Positions 10,563 to 21,343 of a DNA stretch of 64,000 nucleotides are shown piece after piece. The notes beneath the pieces were generated by a model, which was not told the origin of the DNA, did no database searches, and saw only the letters and a program-made list of their open reading frames with translations. Origin of the DNA: Trichaptum fuscoviolaceum (Eukaryota; Basidiomycota; Agaricomycetes; Hymenochaetales; Trichaptaceae); assembly GCA_910574455.1 (NCBI GenBank), contig CAJSYZ010000005.1, forward strand, positions 5,890,001 through 5,954,000, read 5' to 3'. The position numbers and the translations under genes are program-made. Every line of letters begins with the position of its first letter. Within the stretch, counting starts at the first letter, position 1.

Positions 10563-11665
10563 TTATTGCAACTGCTTCCACTCTTCTGTTTCATCTTGCT
10601 CATTCTCTCCGTGGAACTCCGCAGCTCCGCCTGCAGGCCGTTCACCAAGGAGCATTTGCATATGCGGTGTATTCAGGAGGGGTGCATACTTCGGTTGGAC
10701 GAACAATGCCCTAGATCATGGATATCAGGAAACTGAGCCGTCACTGGTATTTGCCGAATTGTCTACCTAGCGGTGGCAAGTATAACACCATACTCATCTT
10801 CTGCAGTCCCTTCTACGGTAGCTTTGTGTCCCTTCAGCTCTACAAGCTTGCTGCGAAAAATGACAAACTTCCCTTGACATTAATGAACAGATTTGAGTCG
10901 CCGTAGAAGATGGGGTGCGTACCTGATCAGCCCGAGTCGGGGCCTTGTATTCGACTGACAATGATGCTGTGACAATAATCTTCTCCGGTACGTTCATTAT
11001 TGGCTTGAAAAACATATGAGAGTCATTCAGTTCTCAAAGGAAATGAGATGGACGTACCGGCCTTCCCAAGAATTCATCAAATGCGACGGCGATCATCCCA
11101 CCATGTACAATTCCATCATGTCCACATAAATGACGCCCTAAATGTAGAATTCCAACGGACTCAGTCTCATCATTCTTCACCCGCAATAGCGGCGACACCG
11201 CAAGCTTTCCAGGACCGTGAAGTGAGCCCGCTGTCAGTGTCTTTACCCTCCAATCCTCCGGAATATGCAGGTATGGTCGTATCTCATACCAATTTTCGGC
11301 GTCTGGAGCTGCTCTTAGCCTTCGCAGGGCAGGCAACGACTGAAGCTGTTCCTCGAGGTCCCCCGCGAAAGCAGTCGAAGATGGAGGAATGGAGTCTTGT
11401 GAACGCAAAGCTGTACAACGTGTTATAAGATACAGGTGAGCTGTGGTAAACAAAAATTGTGGACAAAAGACGCACTGGCACTGAACGATTCGGCAGCATA
11501 TACATGGTATGTGGAGTCAGTGCCGTGTTTTGACGTTCTCGTCGTCAAGGTTTGGCGCCTTTGGCTTGAGAGCGGATGTGCTGCGGTTGATCTAATGCGA
11601 GGGAGAAACGAGAGCCGACGGCAAGAAGGATGCATGATAGTGCGTTTGAAAGTCGTAAGAAACAT
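10563..11665 (-). CDS. Hotdog-fold thioesterase (THEM4/PaaI-like), five or more exons
   Basis: Predicted acyl-CoA thioesterase with a possible mitochondrial targeting N terminus. The central exon (11058 up to about 11440) encodes LEEQLQSLPALRRLR and the hotdog motif GHDGIVHGGMIAVAFDEFLG, whose H-G-G loop and Asp/Glu are typical catalytic features. Continuing downstream on the minus strand, clean GT-AG introns at 11004-11057, 10868-10922 and 10711-10766 join exons encoding VTASLSVEYKAPTRADQ, FVIFRSKLVELKGHKATVEG and ARALFVQPKYAPLL, the usual C-terminal strands of the fold, ending at TAA 10563-10565. The 5' part is uncertain: an ATG at 11665 (or 11635) opens an Arg/Ser-rich presequence-like segment, but the donor joining it to the central exon could not be fixed. 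Confidence 0.8.
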
Positions 11666-13578
11666 AGTAATGTAGATGATGAAGATCTATATATATTTAA
11701 ATACCTAATGGCAATAAGAAAGATAACGAGGAAAGAGAATGCATTTGTAACACCGATGTGATCGGTGAAATTGTACGACATTGACTCCAAAGTAAACTTG
11801 ATGAAGTATGTTCATGATAAGATATTTGATTTTACTTGTGAAGCTCGCCCAGCACTCGGAATAACGGTGTTTTTTTTATGAGATTGATTGACCCAATCCA
11901 TGTGGAACAGCTTGTTCATATCGAATATTCCAGTGGCCTTCAAGTTGGTGAGGTGAATACTTCTACTAGTGGATGACTTCCTGTAAGGATTTGAGACGAC
12001 ATTTTCGTCCTAAAAGGGACGAAGCCAAACTTCAATCGGTCTAGTCCGGGCATCCTTAATTTCTAGGATGATCTGGCAGAGGGGGAAGGGGGGGGGGGGG
12101 GCTGCCAGATGCTCCGTGTCTAGGACAGTCGTCTATGCCTGCCCTGATCCTCGCTTACTACCTTCAAGTTATCAGGTAAAATAACATATATACACCCTGA
12201 TACCTTACCTTTAAAGGTGAGTATTACCGCGGGAATCGGCAGGCAGGACTTCGTAGAATTTCTGCTCAAGGCTCTCGGACGAGGTGGTTACGGTTTAGAA
12301 AACTCTGCCCAAATGCTTGCCGAGCGGCGTCACCTTAGGGGTTTAGTACGACCCTCGTTGTCCTAAATCCAGTAGATTGTGGAGCAGATGTGCAGCAGCT
12401 ATCTATCAAGCGGGCCGCCGCATAAAACAACGAGGTGCTTATCCATTGTGTTTGCATGTAATGTAGCTAAATAGAACATGCACTCAAGAACGTTACTTCC
12501 GAGTCAGAGGCTTGGCATTCAAGCGAACTGAGACGTTGACTCGATAAGTTGAGGCAAAGCTGAATACTACTAGACTCGGATAACGAGCCGGCGAGCTGCC
12601 GAGTCACCGGCAGATCCCTCACTACTACTCCTCGGCCTCCGAGTCCCATTCGTGTGATGAGAAAGTGAAAGAAAGGAAGACGAGAGAAATGGTAGTATGA
12701 AACTGACATAGTAAGCAAACTTGAAGGTAACTTGAAGCGGAGCAACTTGAACCTCGGTGAGAATTTGCAGGTATTCCACGGTAATTTCAAGTTACATAGG
12801 GGATACAGTTACTACAAGTACTACCCTTTACTCCCGCCGGGGAAAGGGAATTAGGAAAAGCGAGTCCCAGAGCTTCGACTCGGAGGTCATATCGAGACCG
12901 AACTTCACCCAAATTCAATGTCTGACTGTGATCCGGCCGATCGACAGTGCTCGATCTCAGATTTGCCAGTGAACCGCTCTCCCACTGTCTATATACTACT
13001 GTAATGTTCGCTTCACATCTACTACAAGGCTTTTTGCCTGTGATATATAGTGCAAATACGTTTGTAGTGCATATCAGCGCCATCTATCTGGTATGCCTTT
13101 GTGAATCAAAGTGTACTAAACTGCGATTGAGAATATCTCGATTAGTATCGTATTACCTCCAGAGAGTTAAATTTTTGTGTCCAGCAGAGCAATTGTTCGA
13201 ATGATAGGCGTGCTTCTACTAAGAAGACAAGATCTTCTGCAGTCACCTTCTGTCAATAATTTCACATATTACACACCGTTGGGCCCATTAATCAGATTAG
13301 CAAGGTGTTTCAATTTAATGTACCGGATGGCCCACATACAGGGTCATTATACAGCGGCTTTGCAAATTAACAGACAACGCCAACGTAGGTGAGCTATCTG
13401 GGCTGGGTCAGGAGGTTGCTGGTTTTATATTGCGATAAGATTCCAGGTGCAAGAGAATCATCAAAGGAAGTTGTATGGCGGATGCAAGTACAAGTAACAC
13501 AGATCTGCAAAAGTAAATCCCCAAGCTTCCCCAGTTTCTCTATTAGTAGTGCGCAAAGATTCTCTTGACTCCCCAATT
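11666..13578. other. 1.9-kb gene-free region with a G-run hairpin
   Basis: No coding exon could be supported on either strand; the frames present have low-complexity or random-looking translations. Notable are a short hairpin at 12004-12022, the inverted repeat flanking a long G run at 12071-12110, and many copies of a GAGTC word between about 12490 and 12900. Confidence 0.45.
12071..12110. repeat. 9-bp inverted repeat enclosing a poly-G tract
   Basis: ATCTGGCAG at 12071-12079 pairs perfectly with CTGCCAGAT at 12102-12110. The 22-nt loop is five Gs, two As and fourteen Gs. This could form a stem with a G-rich, possibly quadruplex-forming loop. The exact G count may be affected by sequencing error. 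Confidence 0.6.
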
Positions 13579-14531
13579 ATGTCCACAGTGGCCCACCATA
13601 ATGCGGAAGCAGATTATGTCCTTCCTAGAGATGAAGTAGAGAGAGCAAGGCAAGCACGTTTGGGATTATATGAGTTTCGTCCGGAGTCTGATCAACCCAC
13701 TCACAGGCTCAATGAGCAACAACTTTATGTGTCGGTTTGCATGTGCGAGGGCCGGGTCATTTACGATCAATCAGTACACCTTATTCCGGGAAGTCAAGTG
13801 CTCGAGTCAGCGACTGGAAGTGGTCAGTTCATTCAGCCTAATTGACTTGCATTCACTGCTAAGATCATATAGGGGCTTGGCTACTTGCTCTGTCGAAGGA
13901 GGTGCCGGCGAGTGTTGAGCTCTACGGATGCGATATCTCCTCCAACAACTTTCCCAAAGACCATCCGGACAACGTCCATTTCCAATTAGCACCGGCGACC
14001 AGCTTGCCAAAGGATTGGTCCAACAAGTTCGACTTCGCACACCAGCGTCTCCTCACCGCAGGCCTGCCTGGTCCTGACTGGCCCACAGCAGTATCAGAGC
14101 TGTTCCGTGTTGTCAAGCCCGGAGGTCACATACAGCTCCTAGAAGTTGATTTCACCAACATCGTGAACGCAGGTCCATCGACAGTACGCGCGTATAGCCT
14201 TTTGTCCGATCTATTCGATAAACGGCGTCTGCTCTTTGACTGCTCGAAACACCTGCAAAGGTTTGCAGAGGCAGCAGGGTTCATAGACGTTAGGTCGGAC
14301 AAGGGATACTGGGCAATGGGTAAGAAGGCTTGGGGAGGGGTAGGAGAATTTGGAACGAAGGACATGCGCTTGATCCTAAGGGGAACGGCACCTGCCATGA
14401 GGATTGAAGGCATTATACCTTCGGAACAGGAGATGTATGATCTGGTGGACGAGTGTGCGAAGGAATGGGATGAATCGGAGTACGGCTTTCGGCTTGCGTC
14501 GCACATTTTATGTGCTCGGAAACCGGAGTAG
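13579..14531 (+). CDS. SAM-dependent methyltransferase (fungal secondary-metabolism type)
   Basis: A class I methyltransferase of the broad UMTA/LaeA/GliN-like group that methylates small molecules or unknown targets. The chosen ATG (13579) gives MSTVAHHNAEADYVLPRDEVERA; the ATG 30 bp upstream is also open. A 50-nt intron at 13823-13872 interrupts motif I: VLESATGSG from exon 1 continues as AWLLALSKEVP in exon 2. Post-motif I is VELYGCDISSNNFP, the region before motif II is FDFAHQRLLTAG, and motif III is ELFRVVKPGGHIQLLEVD. The C terminus ends in SHILCARKPE. About 300 residues is the usual size. There is no adjacent synthase gene, so no pathway can be assigned. Confidence 0.82.
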
Positions 14532-15370
14532 AATACTAGTTAGTATAAATAAATGTTTAGGATAGCTCGCGAATGCGGAACGAATGTAACAAACGAAAAG
14601 AGCTTCCAAAAATCAATGTTTATTGCTGTAACGACCATGGCAAATTGCTTTCTGATGATCACGGGAAGCCTTGGCAGAGACTTTTGACATTAAGTTTTGA
14701 CACTGGATGCAAGCTCAGTTGTAAATCTCGAGCTGAATTTATTGCTTTGTGAGCTACGTAGTCCTGGAGCTCTACGAATACGAATGAAGATCCATAGGAG
14801 GGAAGACGACAGATAACAAGTAGATTGTTGACGCCGAAAAGAAAGTTATGTGTAACTTATGTCACGGTCCCTGCGCTTCCAGTGTCATTACTAGTATAAC
14901 TTAGTACATAGTAATGAAATGATTCAGGGCAGGTTCCCCCAATTCAAGTTCAACGAAGTCGTGGGACACTTAAGGTACATAGTACTACATCATGATAGTA
15001 GTAGTAACTGCAACTTCAAGTTGAAGACTCAGTCAGAACAAAGTCATCTCAAGAAAACTACGACATTGCGAATGTACGTGTACGGTGACCTCGTCGGTAT
15101 GGACAAGCCAAAAGCTTTGAGTGCAGGGACATAGACCAGACTGTTATGCATAGTATCGCAAGTGAGTGACAAGCGCCATTTCAACCGTCGGGTTCTCTTA
15201 CAGCTGCAGCGTAGTCTGCGAGCTACGATTGTAGCTCAACATCTCACATCGCAAGTGAGCCGACAGGTTTGGACGAGATCGATCTCTGTCCGCAGATACA
15301 AAATGCCTGATCTTTTTCGTGGCGGAACAATCGACCTTTCTGCTGTACGCATCGGCTGTCATATCTGCAA
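14532..15370. other. Gene-free interval before the F-box gene
   Basis: AT-richer spacer with short words such as GTACATAGTA and repeated TAGTAG stretches near 14900-15010. No coding region supported; a plus-strand promoter for the F-box gene is expected in the right part. Confidence 0.45.
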
Positions 15371-17009
15371 ATGCTCGAAGCTGTCAGAGGTGCTCTAAGC
15401 AGTGTCTCGGCTCGAAGATTCGCCCAAGAAGCTCCAGAGGATGTGTGGATATGTGTCATGGTATTTTGTGATCTAAGGAGTCTCCTGTCTATAGAATTGG
15501 TACGTCCGAAATCAATCGAATTGGAACTATGCCCATCGCGCACCAACAGACATGCAAGTTCATTCGATCGCTTTCCTCCAGTCGAGTTATTTGGATTGAG
15601 CAACTGCACAAACTTGACCAGGCACGCGCCCCCGATCTTTACCCTGGTATGGCTCTGGACGCGCTCGATGGCACGCAGCTCCGTTGCATAGTTGCACGGG
15701 CATATCGACGTCACAGGAATTGCAGTTCTGCATCCATCACTCGCACCACCACTCTTTCTCTCTCGAAATCTGCGTATCCCCGAGAACTACTGGGCGATCT
15801 GTCGGAATGGGGCAGCGAGATCGTGTTACTTCCAGGTGGATCTCACTTGCTTATACTATGGCCAAAAGGCTTCTTGCAGTGCTGGAACGTCGTATCGCAG
15901 TCCTGTGTCTGGACATACCCGTCTGGACATACCTCCGCAGGCCAGCAGCAACTGAGAGTACGCTCCTTTAATTCCGATATGGACAAAAATGATAACTTGC
16001 ACCTGCTCGTTTTAACTGAGCACATCGGTTCCATGTGAGTGATGTTTCTTTACTCAATGCCTTCGCTCTTGATCATCTATACGCAACATTGGTAGAAATG
16101 CTAGAGCTCTTGAAGTGTTTGAGGTCCCTTTGGACAAATCCTTGGATAAGAGGCATCGACAGTCTTATATCGAACTCGCCGGGCCTTATGGAAAACCTGA
16201 ACTTATCAAGATACACGCCGTGATCATTGTAGCTCACACGATAAGAAGCATTGTAGTCCGACATAGGACGGAAGAGAGACAATTAGTCATAGACGATGTG
16301 CGTTGCTATGTGACCTCAACAGTATCCGTTCTTATTCATCTCCTCGTAGATTGCTTTAGACGATGTCAAAATTCTGGATGACTATCTCGTGTGTCTTTGC
16401 GATCAACACAGTAGTAGGTCCCTAGTCGTCATCCCCCTCTTCCATATACTCAAAGCTATGGGGGATACGGAGGAAGATCGACATACTCGACTTCGGAATC
16501 TTCCATACGTCGAGTACTTAATCAGTCTTCCCATGTACTGGATGATTAATAGAGCCAGACTCTCTGTGTGCTCTCTCGACTGGAAAGAAAAGGAGGGGCG
16601 GGACTCGACTGCGGTCACTATTCTTGCGGATGTTTACAGCGAGGCGCACGCATTTCCGGTGGCATATTATTTCCTTATCATCCCCACCGTAGACGCTCCT
16701 CCCCGGATCATACCCCATGGAAGTACTGCATACGCTGACTTCTATGGCACCTATGGCTTTCTCTCCACTCCATCACGAGCCGGTACGACTGTCATTTCTT
16801 ACTACAATAATACGCGAGACGACGTACACCTAAACCGAATGCTCGTTACCTTCTCTGGAAATGAAGTTCGGGCTCGCCAAATTGAGCCCATCTATTTGCA
16901 GGGAACGCAAGCTCCCGCGACACGTAGTCTTTTCGTGGAACCCTACAGCGGCGCGGTGTTCTATGCCACTGCTAACTCAGAAGCTGTAGTCATCTATCAT
17001 TTCGATTGA
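15371..17009 (+). CDS. F-box domain protein
   Basis: Likely substrate-recognition subunit of an SCF ubiquitin ligase. The N-terminal segment EAPEDVWICVMVFCDLRSLLSIEL matches the F-box helix pattern (Pro-Glu-x-x-hydrophobic, then Leu-x-x-Leu), residues about 20-42; it is interrupted by an intron beginning GTACGT near 15499 and ending CAACAG near 15550. Further introns start at about 16035 (GTGAGT) and about 16299 (GTGCGT), and all join frames well. The remaining roughly 420 residues have hydrophobic strands spaced as in a beta-propeller-like region (for example HLLILWPKGFLQCWNV and LLVLTEHIGSM), without a confident repeat family. The protein ends at EAVVIYHFD. Such F-box proteins with degenerate C termini are abundant in agaricomycetes. 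Target unknown. Confidence 0.75.
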
Positions 17010-17410
17010 TGGGCAAGGACGGATTTTAAAGAGTTTTAAATATGTATAAGAAATGAGTGATTTCAACTTGGGAGTCGTTGGAAATGTAATGCGTATAGTA
17101 TAGATATCACGCTTGACAGCGAATATAATTAATATTCTGGTATCGACTACATACATGTACTCATTTGCAGCGTAAGATAGTCTATAAGACGATGTCTAGT
17201 TTGTCTACTGCCAGTGTCTGATGTGCAGGTACTGTAGTAGTAGTACTACCTACATCATACTACTAGTACTAGTATCCGTGAGAAAAGATTGCTATAATAA
17301 GTCTGAGGTTTTGACGCACCGTGACCGAGCTCACCGCCGATTCACTGTGCAGCCTGAGTGTGCATCCCTGTGCAAGACCTACAATCCCTTACCCCCTCCC
17401 TTTCTGCAGA
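17010..17410. other. Spacer between the F-box gene and the NatA subunit gene
   Basis: About 400 bp with no coding potential. Contains a run of TAGTAG/CTACTA words near 17230-17275 that can fold back weakly, then a CT-rich leader (about 17385-17405) just before the NatA ATG. Confidence 0.4.
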
Positions 17411-20400
17411 ATGGCCCCGTTAAGCAAGAAAGAACTGCCTTCTAAAGAGAAGTCCCTCTTCAGAGAGCTCCTGAACCACTATGAAACTCGGCAACTGAAG
17501 AAAGGTGTCAAGACTGCTGATCAAATCCTCAAAAAGTTTCCAGACAATGGTGGTACGTCAGCTCTCTCGCATTCGGACGCCGTACAATCTAACGTGCAGC
17601 TGCACAAAGAAACACTATGCATGAAGGGTCTTATTTTGACGCACATGGGGAAGCGCGAAGAGGGGATTGATCTTGTGAAGAAGGGCATTCGGCTGGACTT
17701 GACATCTCACATAGTTTGGCATGTCTTCGGGCTTATTCAAAAGGGCGAGAAGAACTACGAAGAGGCCTTGAAATCTTACACGCAAGCTTTAAAGTTTGAC
17801 AAGGTGTGTTCACCACTCAAGACATGCGTGACTGGCTTGACACGATATAGGAGAACTTCAATCTGCTACAAGATGCTGCACACCTTCAGACACATCTCCG
17901 TTTATACGACGCTTTGCAAGATACACGAGAGACTATGCTGAAGCTACGGCCTGCGCTTCGCCGTAATTGGATCGCGCTTGCTGTCGCATATCACTTAAAT
18001 GGGAATCTCTTGAACGCGAAGAAGGTTTTGCAGAATTATGAGGGAACGCTGAAGGTAAGCTACATTTTACAGGTACGCTTAAATCGCATGTACATATCCG
18101 ACAAATTCAGAATGTTCCAGACTACGACTTTGAGCACTCAGAAGTAATGCTGTACTATGTACGAATACTTGAAGAACTCGGCGAGACGAGCGAAGCGCTT
18201 CGATTGCTGGATGCGAAGTCGAAGGAGCGTGAAATTGTTGATCGTACTGCGATTATGGAAGCTCGCGGTATGAATGCGAAGTTGTGGATACAAAAAACGT
18301 GCTAATTTTATAACATAGCACGTCTTCTATCGAAGCTGGACAACGCAACTGAAGCAGAACAAGCTTGGCGAGACCTAATTGGGAAGAATTCGGATTGCTA
18401 CGATTACTATCATGGATTCTTTAAGCAGAAAGGATTACCGTTGGGTAGGTTATCTTCTTTGCCAAACCTTCGACAAGCGCAAGGGTACTCATGGTCGTTC
18501 AGACTCCATCTCCGACGAGAACCGAAGCATTGCTCTCGAACAACTTCGAGAGCTTTCTGAGCAGCAACCTCGCGCCAGGGCTCCTCGGCGTCTCGCTCGC
18601 TCTATCGGTTTCAGTTGGTCAGTTATTTTATGTCTCGGACACTTGAATATCCAAAGTAATCACTACTTTAGGGGATGAGTTTAAACAGCTAGCACGAGAG
18701 TATATTGGGGATGGCATCAAACGCGGTGTTCCTTCTTTATTTTCAGACGTCAAGGGGCTTTATGTCGACCCATCCAAACAAGAAGCAATCGAAGAGATTG
18801 TTGAAGATATGAAGACAGCGTACGCTTCCGAGGCTACGAATGGACACGCGGCTGGCGAAACCTCTGATTCAACCAATGAACCCCCAACTACCTACCTTTG
18901 GACGCTTTACTTCCTTGCCCAACATTACTCTCATCTAAGCCGACATAATCTTGCCCTATCAATCTTAGACGTTGCACTCACCCATACACCGACACTTCCG
19001 GAACTTCACACATGCCGCGCGCGCGCACTTAAGCGGGCTGGCGACCCATTGGGTGCTCTTCAGAGCATAGAAGAGGCGCGTAAGCTCGATGGACAAGATC
19101 GTTTCCTCAATACAAAAAGCGCGAAATATCACCTCCGCGCGGGCCTTTCTGAAGAAGCACAGGCCATCTTTGGCCTGTTTACCAAAGTATGTGCTGTGGT
19201 ATCGCGTTTTTTTAAATCAGATAATTAATTTCAACACGCTTTGTTAGAAAGATGCACAAAATCCTGGTGCCGACCTTGAGGAGATGCAGTCGCTGTTGTA
19301 TCTGACCGAGGAAGCCGATGCACAAAATAGATTAGGGCGTTTGGGACCCGCGCTTAAGAAATATCTATCCATCATCACTGTTTGTCATGGACTTAATTTA
19401 TCACCTTTTACTAATTGAAGATTATAGGTTTTCGATGATATCTGGAATGATCAATACGATTTCCACCAGTACTCTCTTCGCAGATTTATCATTAATGTCT
19501 ACTTGAAGTGAGCCGATCGTCATCAGCACTTTGTGCTATTGCTGATTCCAATGTGTATCCGTAGCTGCGTTGAATGGGAAGACAGACTTCGGGAGAATCC
19601 TGCGTATATTAAAGCTGCTGTTGAAGCCGCACGGGTTCGGTCTAGCTCTCGCTGGTATCGCCACCATGTATTCATGTGTCTTTCAGATCTACATCCGGGT
19701 CCACGATAACCCGAAGCTTGCTTCAGCGACTTCTCAATCAAGTAAGTATTTGTCCTCGAAATCCGTGCTTAGTGCTCACATATTTTCCTTGGAAGGTGGG
19801 CTAACGGATGCAGAGAAAAAGGCTCAAAAGAAGGCAAAGAAGGCAGCAAAGAAGAATCAAGAAGATGCTAAAAAACGTATGTTATGCTCCTTTGTAGAAC
19901 GTCGATATTTTCACCATTTATTTATTGTCTGCCTTAGCGAACGCACCATCATCTTCCAATGAGGATAAAGGCTTGGACCCTCCAGCTAGTAAGGATGAAG
20001 ACCCGGATGGCGCGCGCGCGCTGGCGGTTCCGGATGGTCTGGAGCAGGCGTGGAAGTTGCTGAAGCCTTTAACGACTAAAACCTTGAACAGAATCGACGT
20101 ATGCGTAGTTGTGTATGATGTCTCTGTTCGACGACGTGAGCTTCTGGACTTTAAGTGCATTACATCTACTTACTATACGGTCATGATAGAAAAATACCTG
20201 CAAGCAATCAAAGCACTTCTCGCGGCTCGATCCCTGGACTCCGAGGATCCCGAGTTGCACGTTCGCATCATCGACTTCAAGCGGAGACGTGAGTGCCATT
20301 GTATGACCTGAATTGCTGAATAGCTGACAAACTGTTTTTACCAATTAGTCACATCTCTGAAGGAATCTCTTACAGACCCCCTTGCATCAGTCATAGATCA

Positions 20401-20865
20401 AGCATTAATATCCTTGCTTCCCACCGATCTGCCTTTGGAGACTTTCAACTCCCAGTATCTGCAACGACACTCTACGTCACCGTTGGCTGTCCTTGGCGCA
20501 GCACAAGCTTTACATAACCTCAATGCCCCAATAGACGAAGTAGAAGGTACCGCCTTCGGATTGCTTGATTCTCAGAGCTCGTTGGATCACAAGGTATGTT
20601 CCGATTTATTAGTCTGCATCATGACGACGCGTGGCTGATTCACAACATAAATCATCTGCAGAGTGCCCTGAAAGTGCTTCAGTTCCTTCGAGATGTGCGA
20701 TCGCCTCGCGCAGAGGAGTTCCGCGCAGCTTGTGACAAGCGATTTGAGCTGGCGACTATTTTCAAGACATCCGAGGAGCTCGCGCTATTGCATTCGCAGG
20801 TCCGTGCATCCCTAAACGGAGCGGAGGCGCCGGAGGATAAGGGCAAACAGGAAGTATCACCATGA
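17411..20865 (+). CDS. NAT1: NatA auxiliary subunit (NAA15/Nat1), TPR protein
   Basis: The ribosome-anchoring subunit of the NatA N-terminal acetyltransferase, which holds the catalytic subunit Naa10 and acetylates nascent chains starting Ser, Ala, Thr, Gly or Cys after Met removal. The start at 17411 gives MAPLSKKELPSKEKSLFREL, then HYETRQLKKGVKTADQILKKFPDNG, a strongly conserved NAA15 opening. TPR helices follow, including KETLCMKGLILTHMGKREEG and VWHVFGLIQKGEKNYEEALK. Mid-protein exons keep the TPR pattern. Near the C-terminal third a lysine-rich stretch (AEKKAQKKAKKAAKKNQ, about 19810-19870) matches the basic segment of the family that precedes a conserved WKLLKPLTTK region. About ten short introns are present. 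End at TGA after GKQEVSP. The catalytic partner is not in this window. Confidence 0.92.
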
Positions 20866-21343
20866 TCTTGGGTAGCTAGGCATCTTCCTGCGTTTAGCTA
20901 TGCTGTAATGTATCAACTTAACAGCAATGTGTTTGAGGTTAACAATTAGAACCTTTAACAGATCCATTCTACACTATATAGAAGAGCAGGGCGGCCTTGT
21001 ACCCTATGGAGGCACGCTTTCTTTCTGATTGCATCGATAAAAATATACCATACAGGACAGCGCAAACATAGTATCGAAGGTATCGAAAAATAAAAGCAAA
21101 AGAGATTACAAAACAATTCGACAGTAATGAATAGATGCTTGTTCTACAGAATTGTTTGTTTTCCAGAAATATGTAGGCGCTAGACTTTACATACATGTAC
21201 AAAGGGGACTGAGATGCATGAACCGTATATGTGTTATTGCTACGGACCGTTACTAATGAAAATAGGAGACAATGAGAAAAGAAAGTCGGTCATCCATAAA
21301 GATCAGACGTTGAAGGTCTAACTTGCTCCTTCACAAAGCAGCA
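20866..21343. other. Convergent 3' spacer
   Basis: 478 bp between two genes that converge; AT-rich, without coding potential. Presumably holds the 3' UTRs and terminators of both. Confidence 0.45.

Noticed and set aside
13579..14531. Secondary-metabolite cluster around the methyltransferase
   Set aside because: No polyketide synthase, peptide synthetase, terpene synthase, P450 or transporter is nearby.
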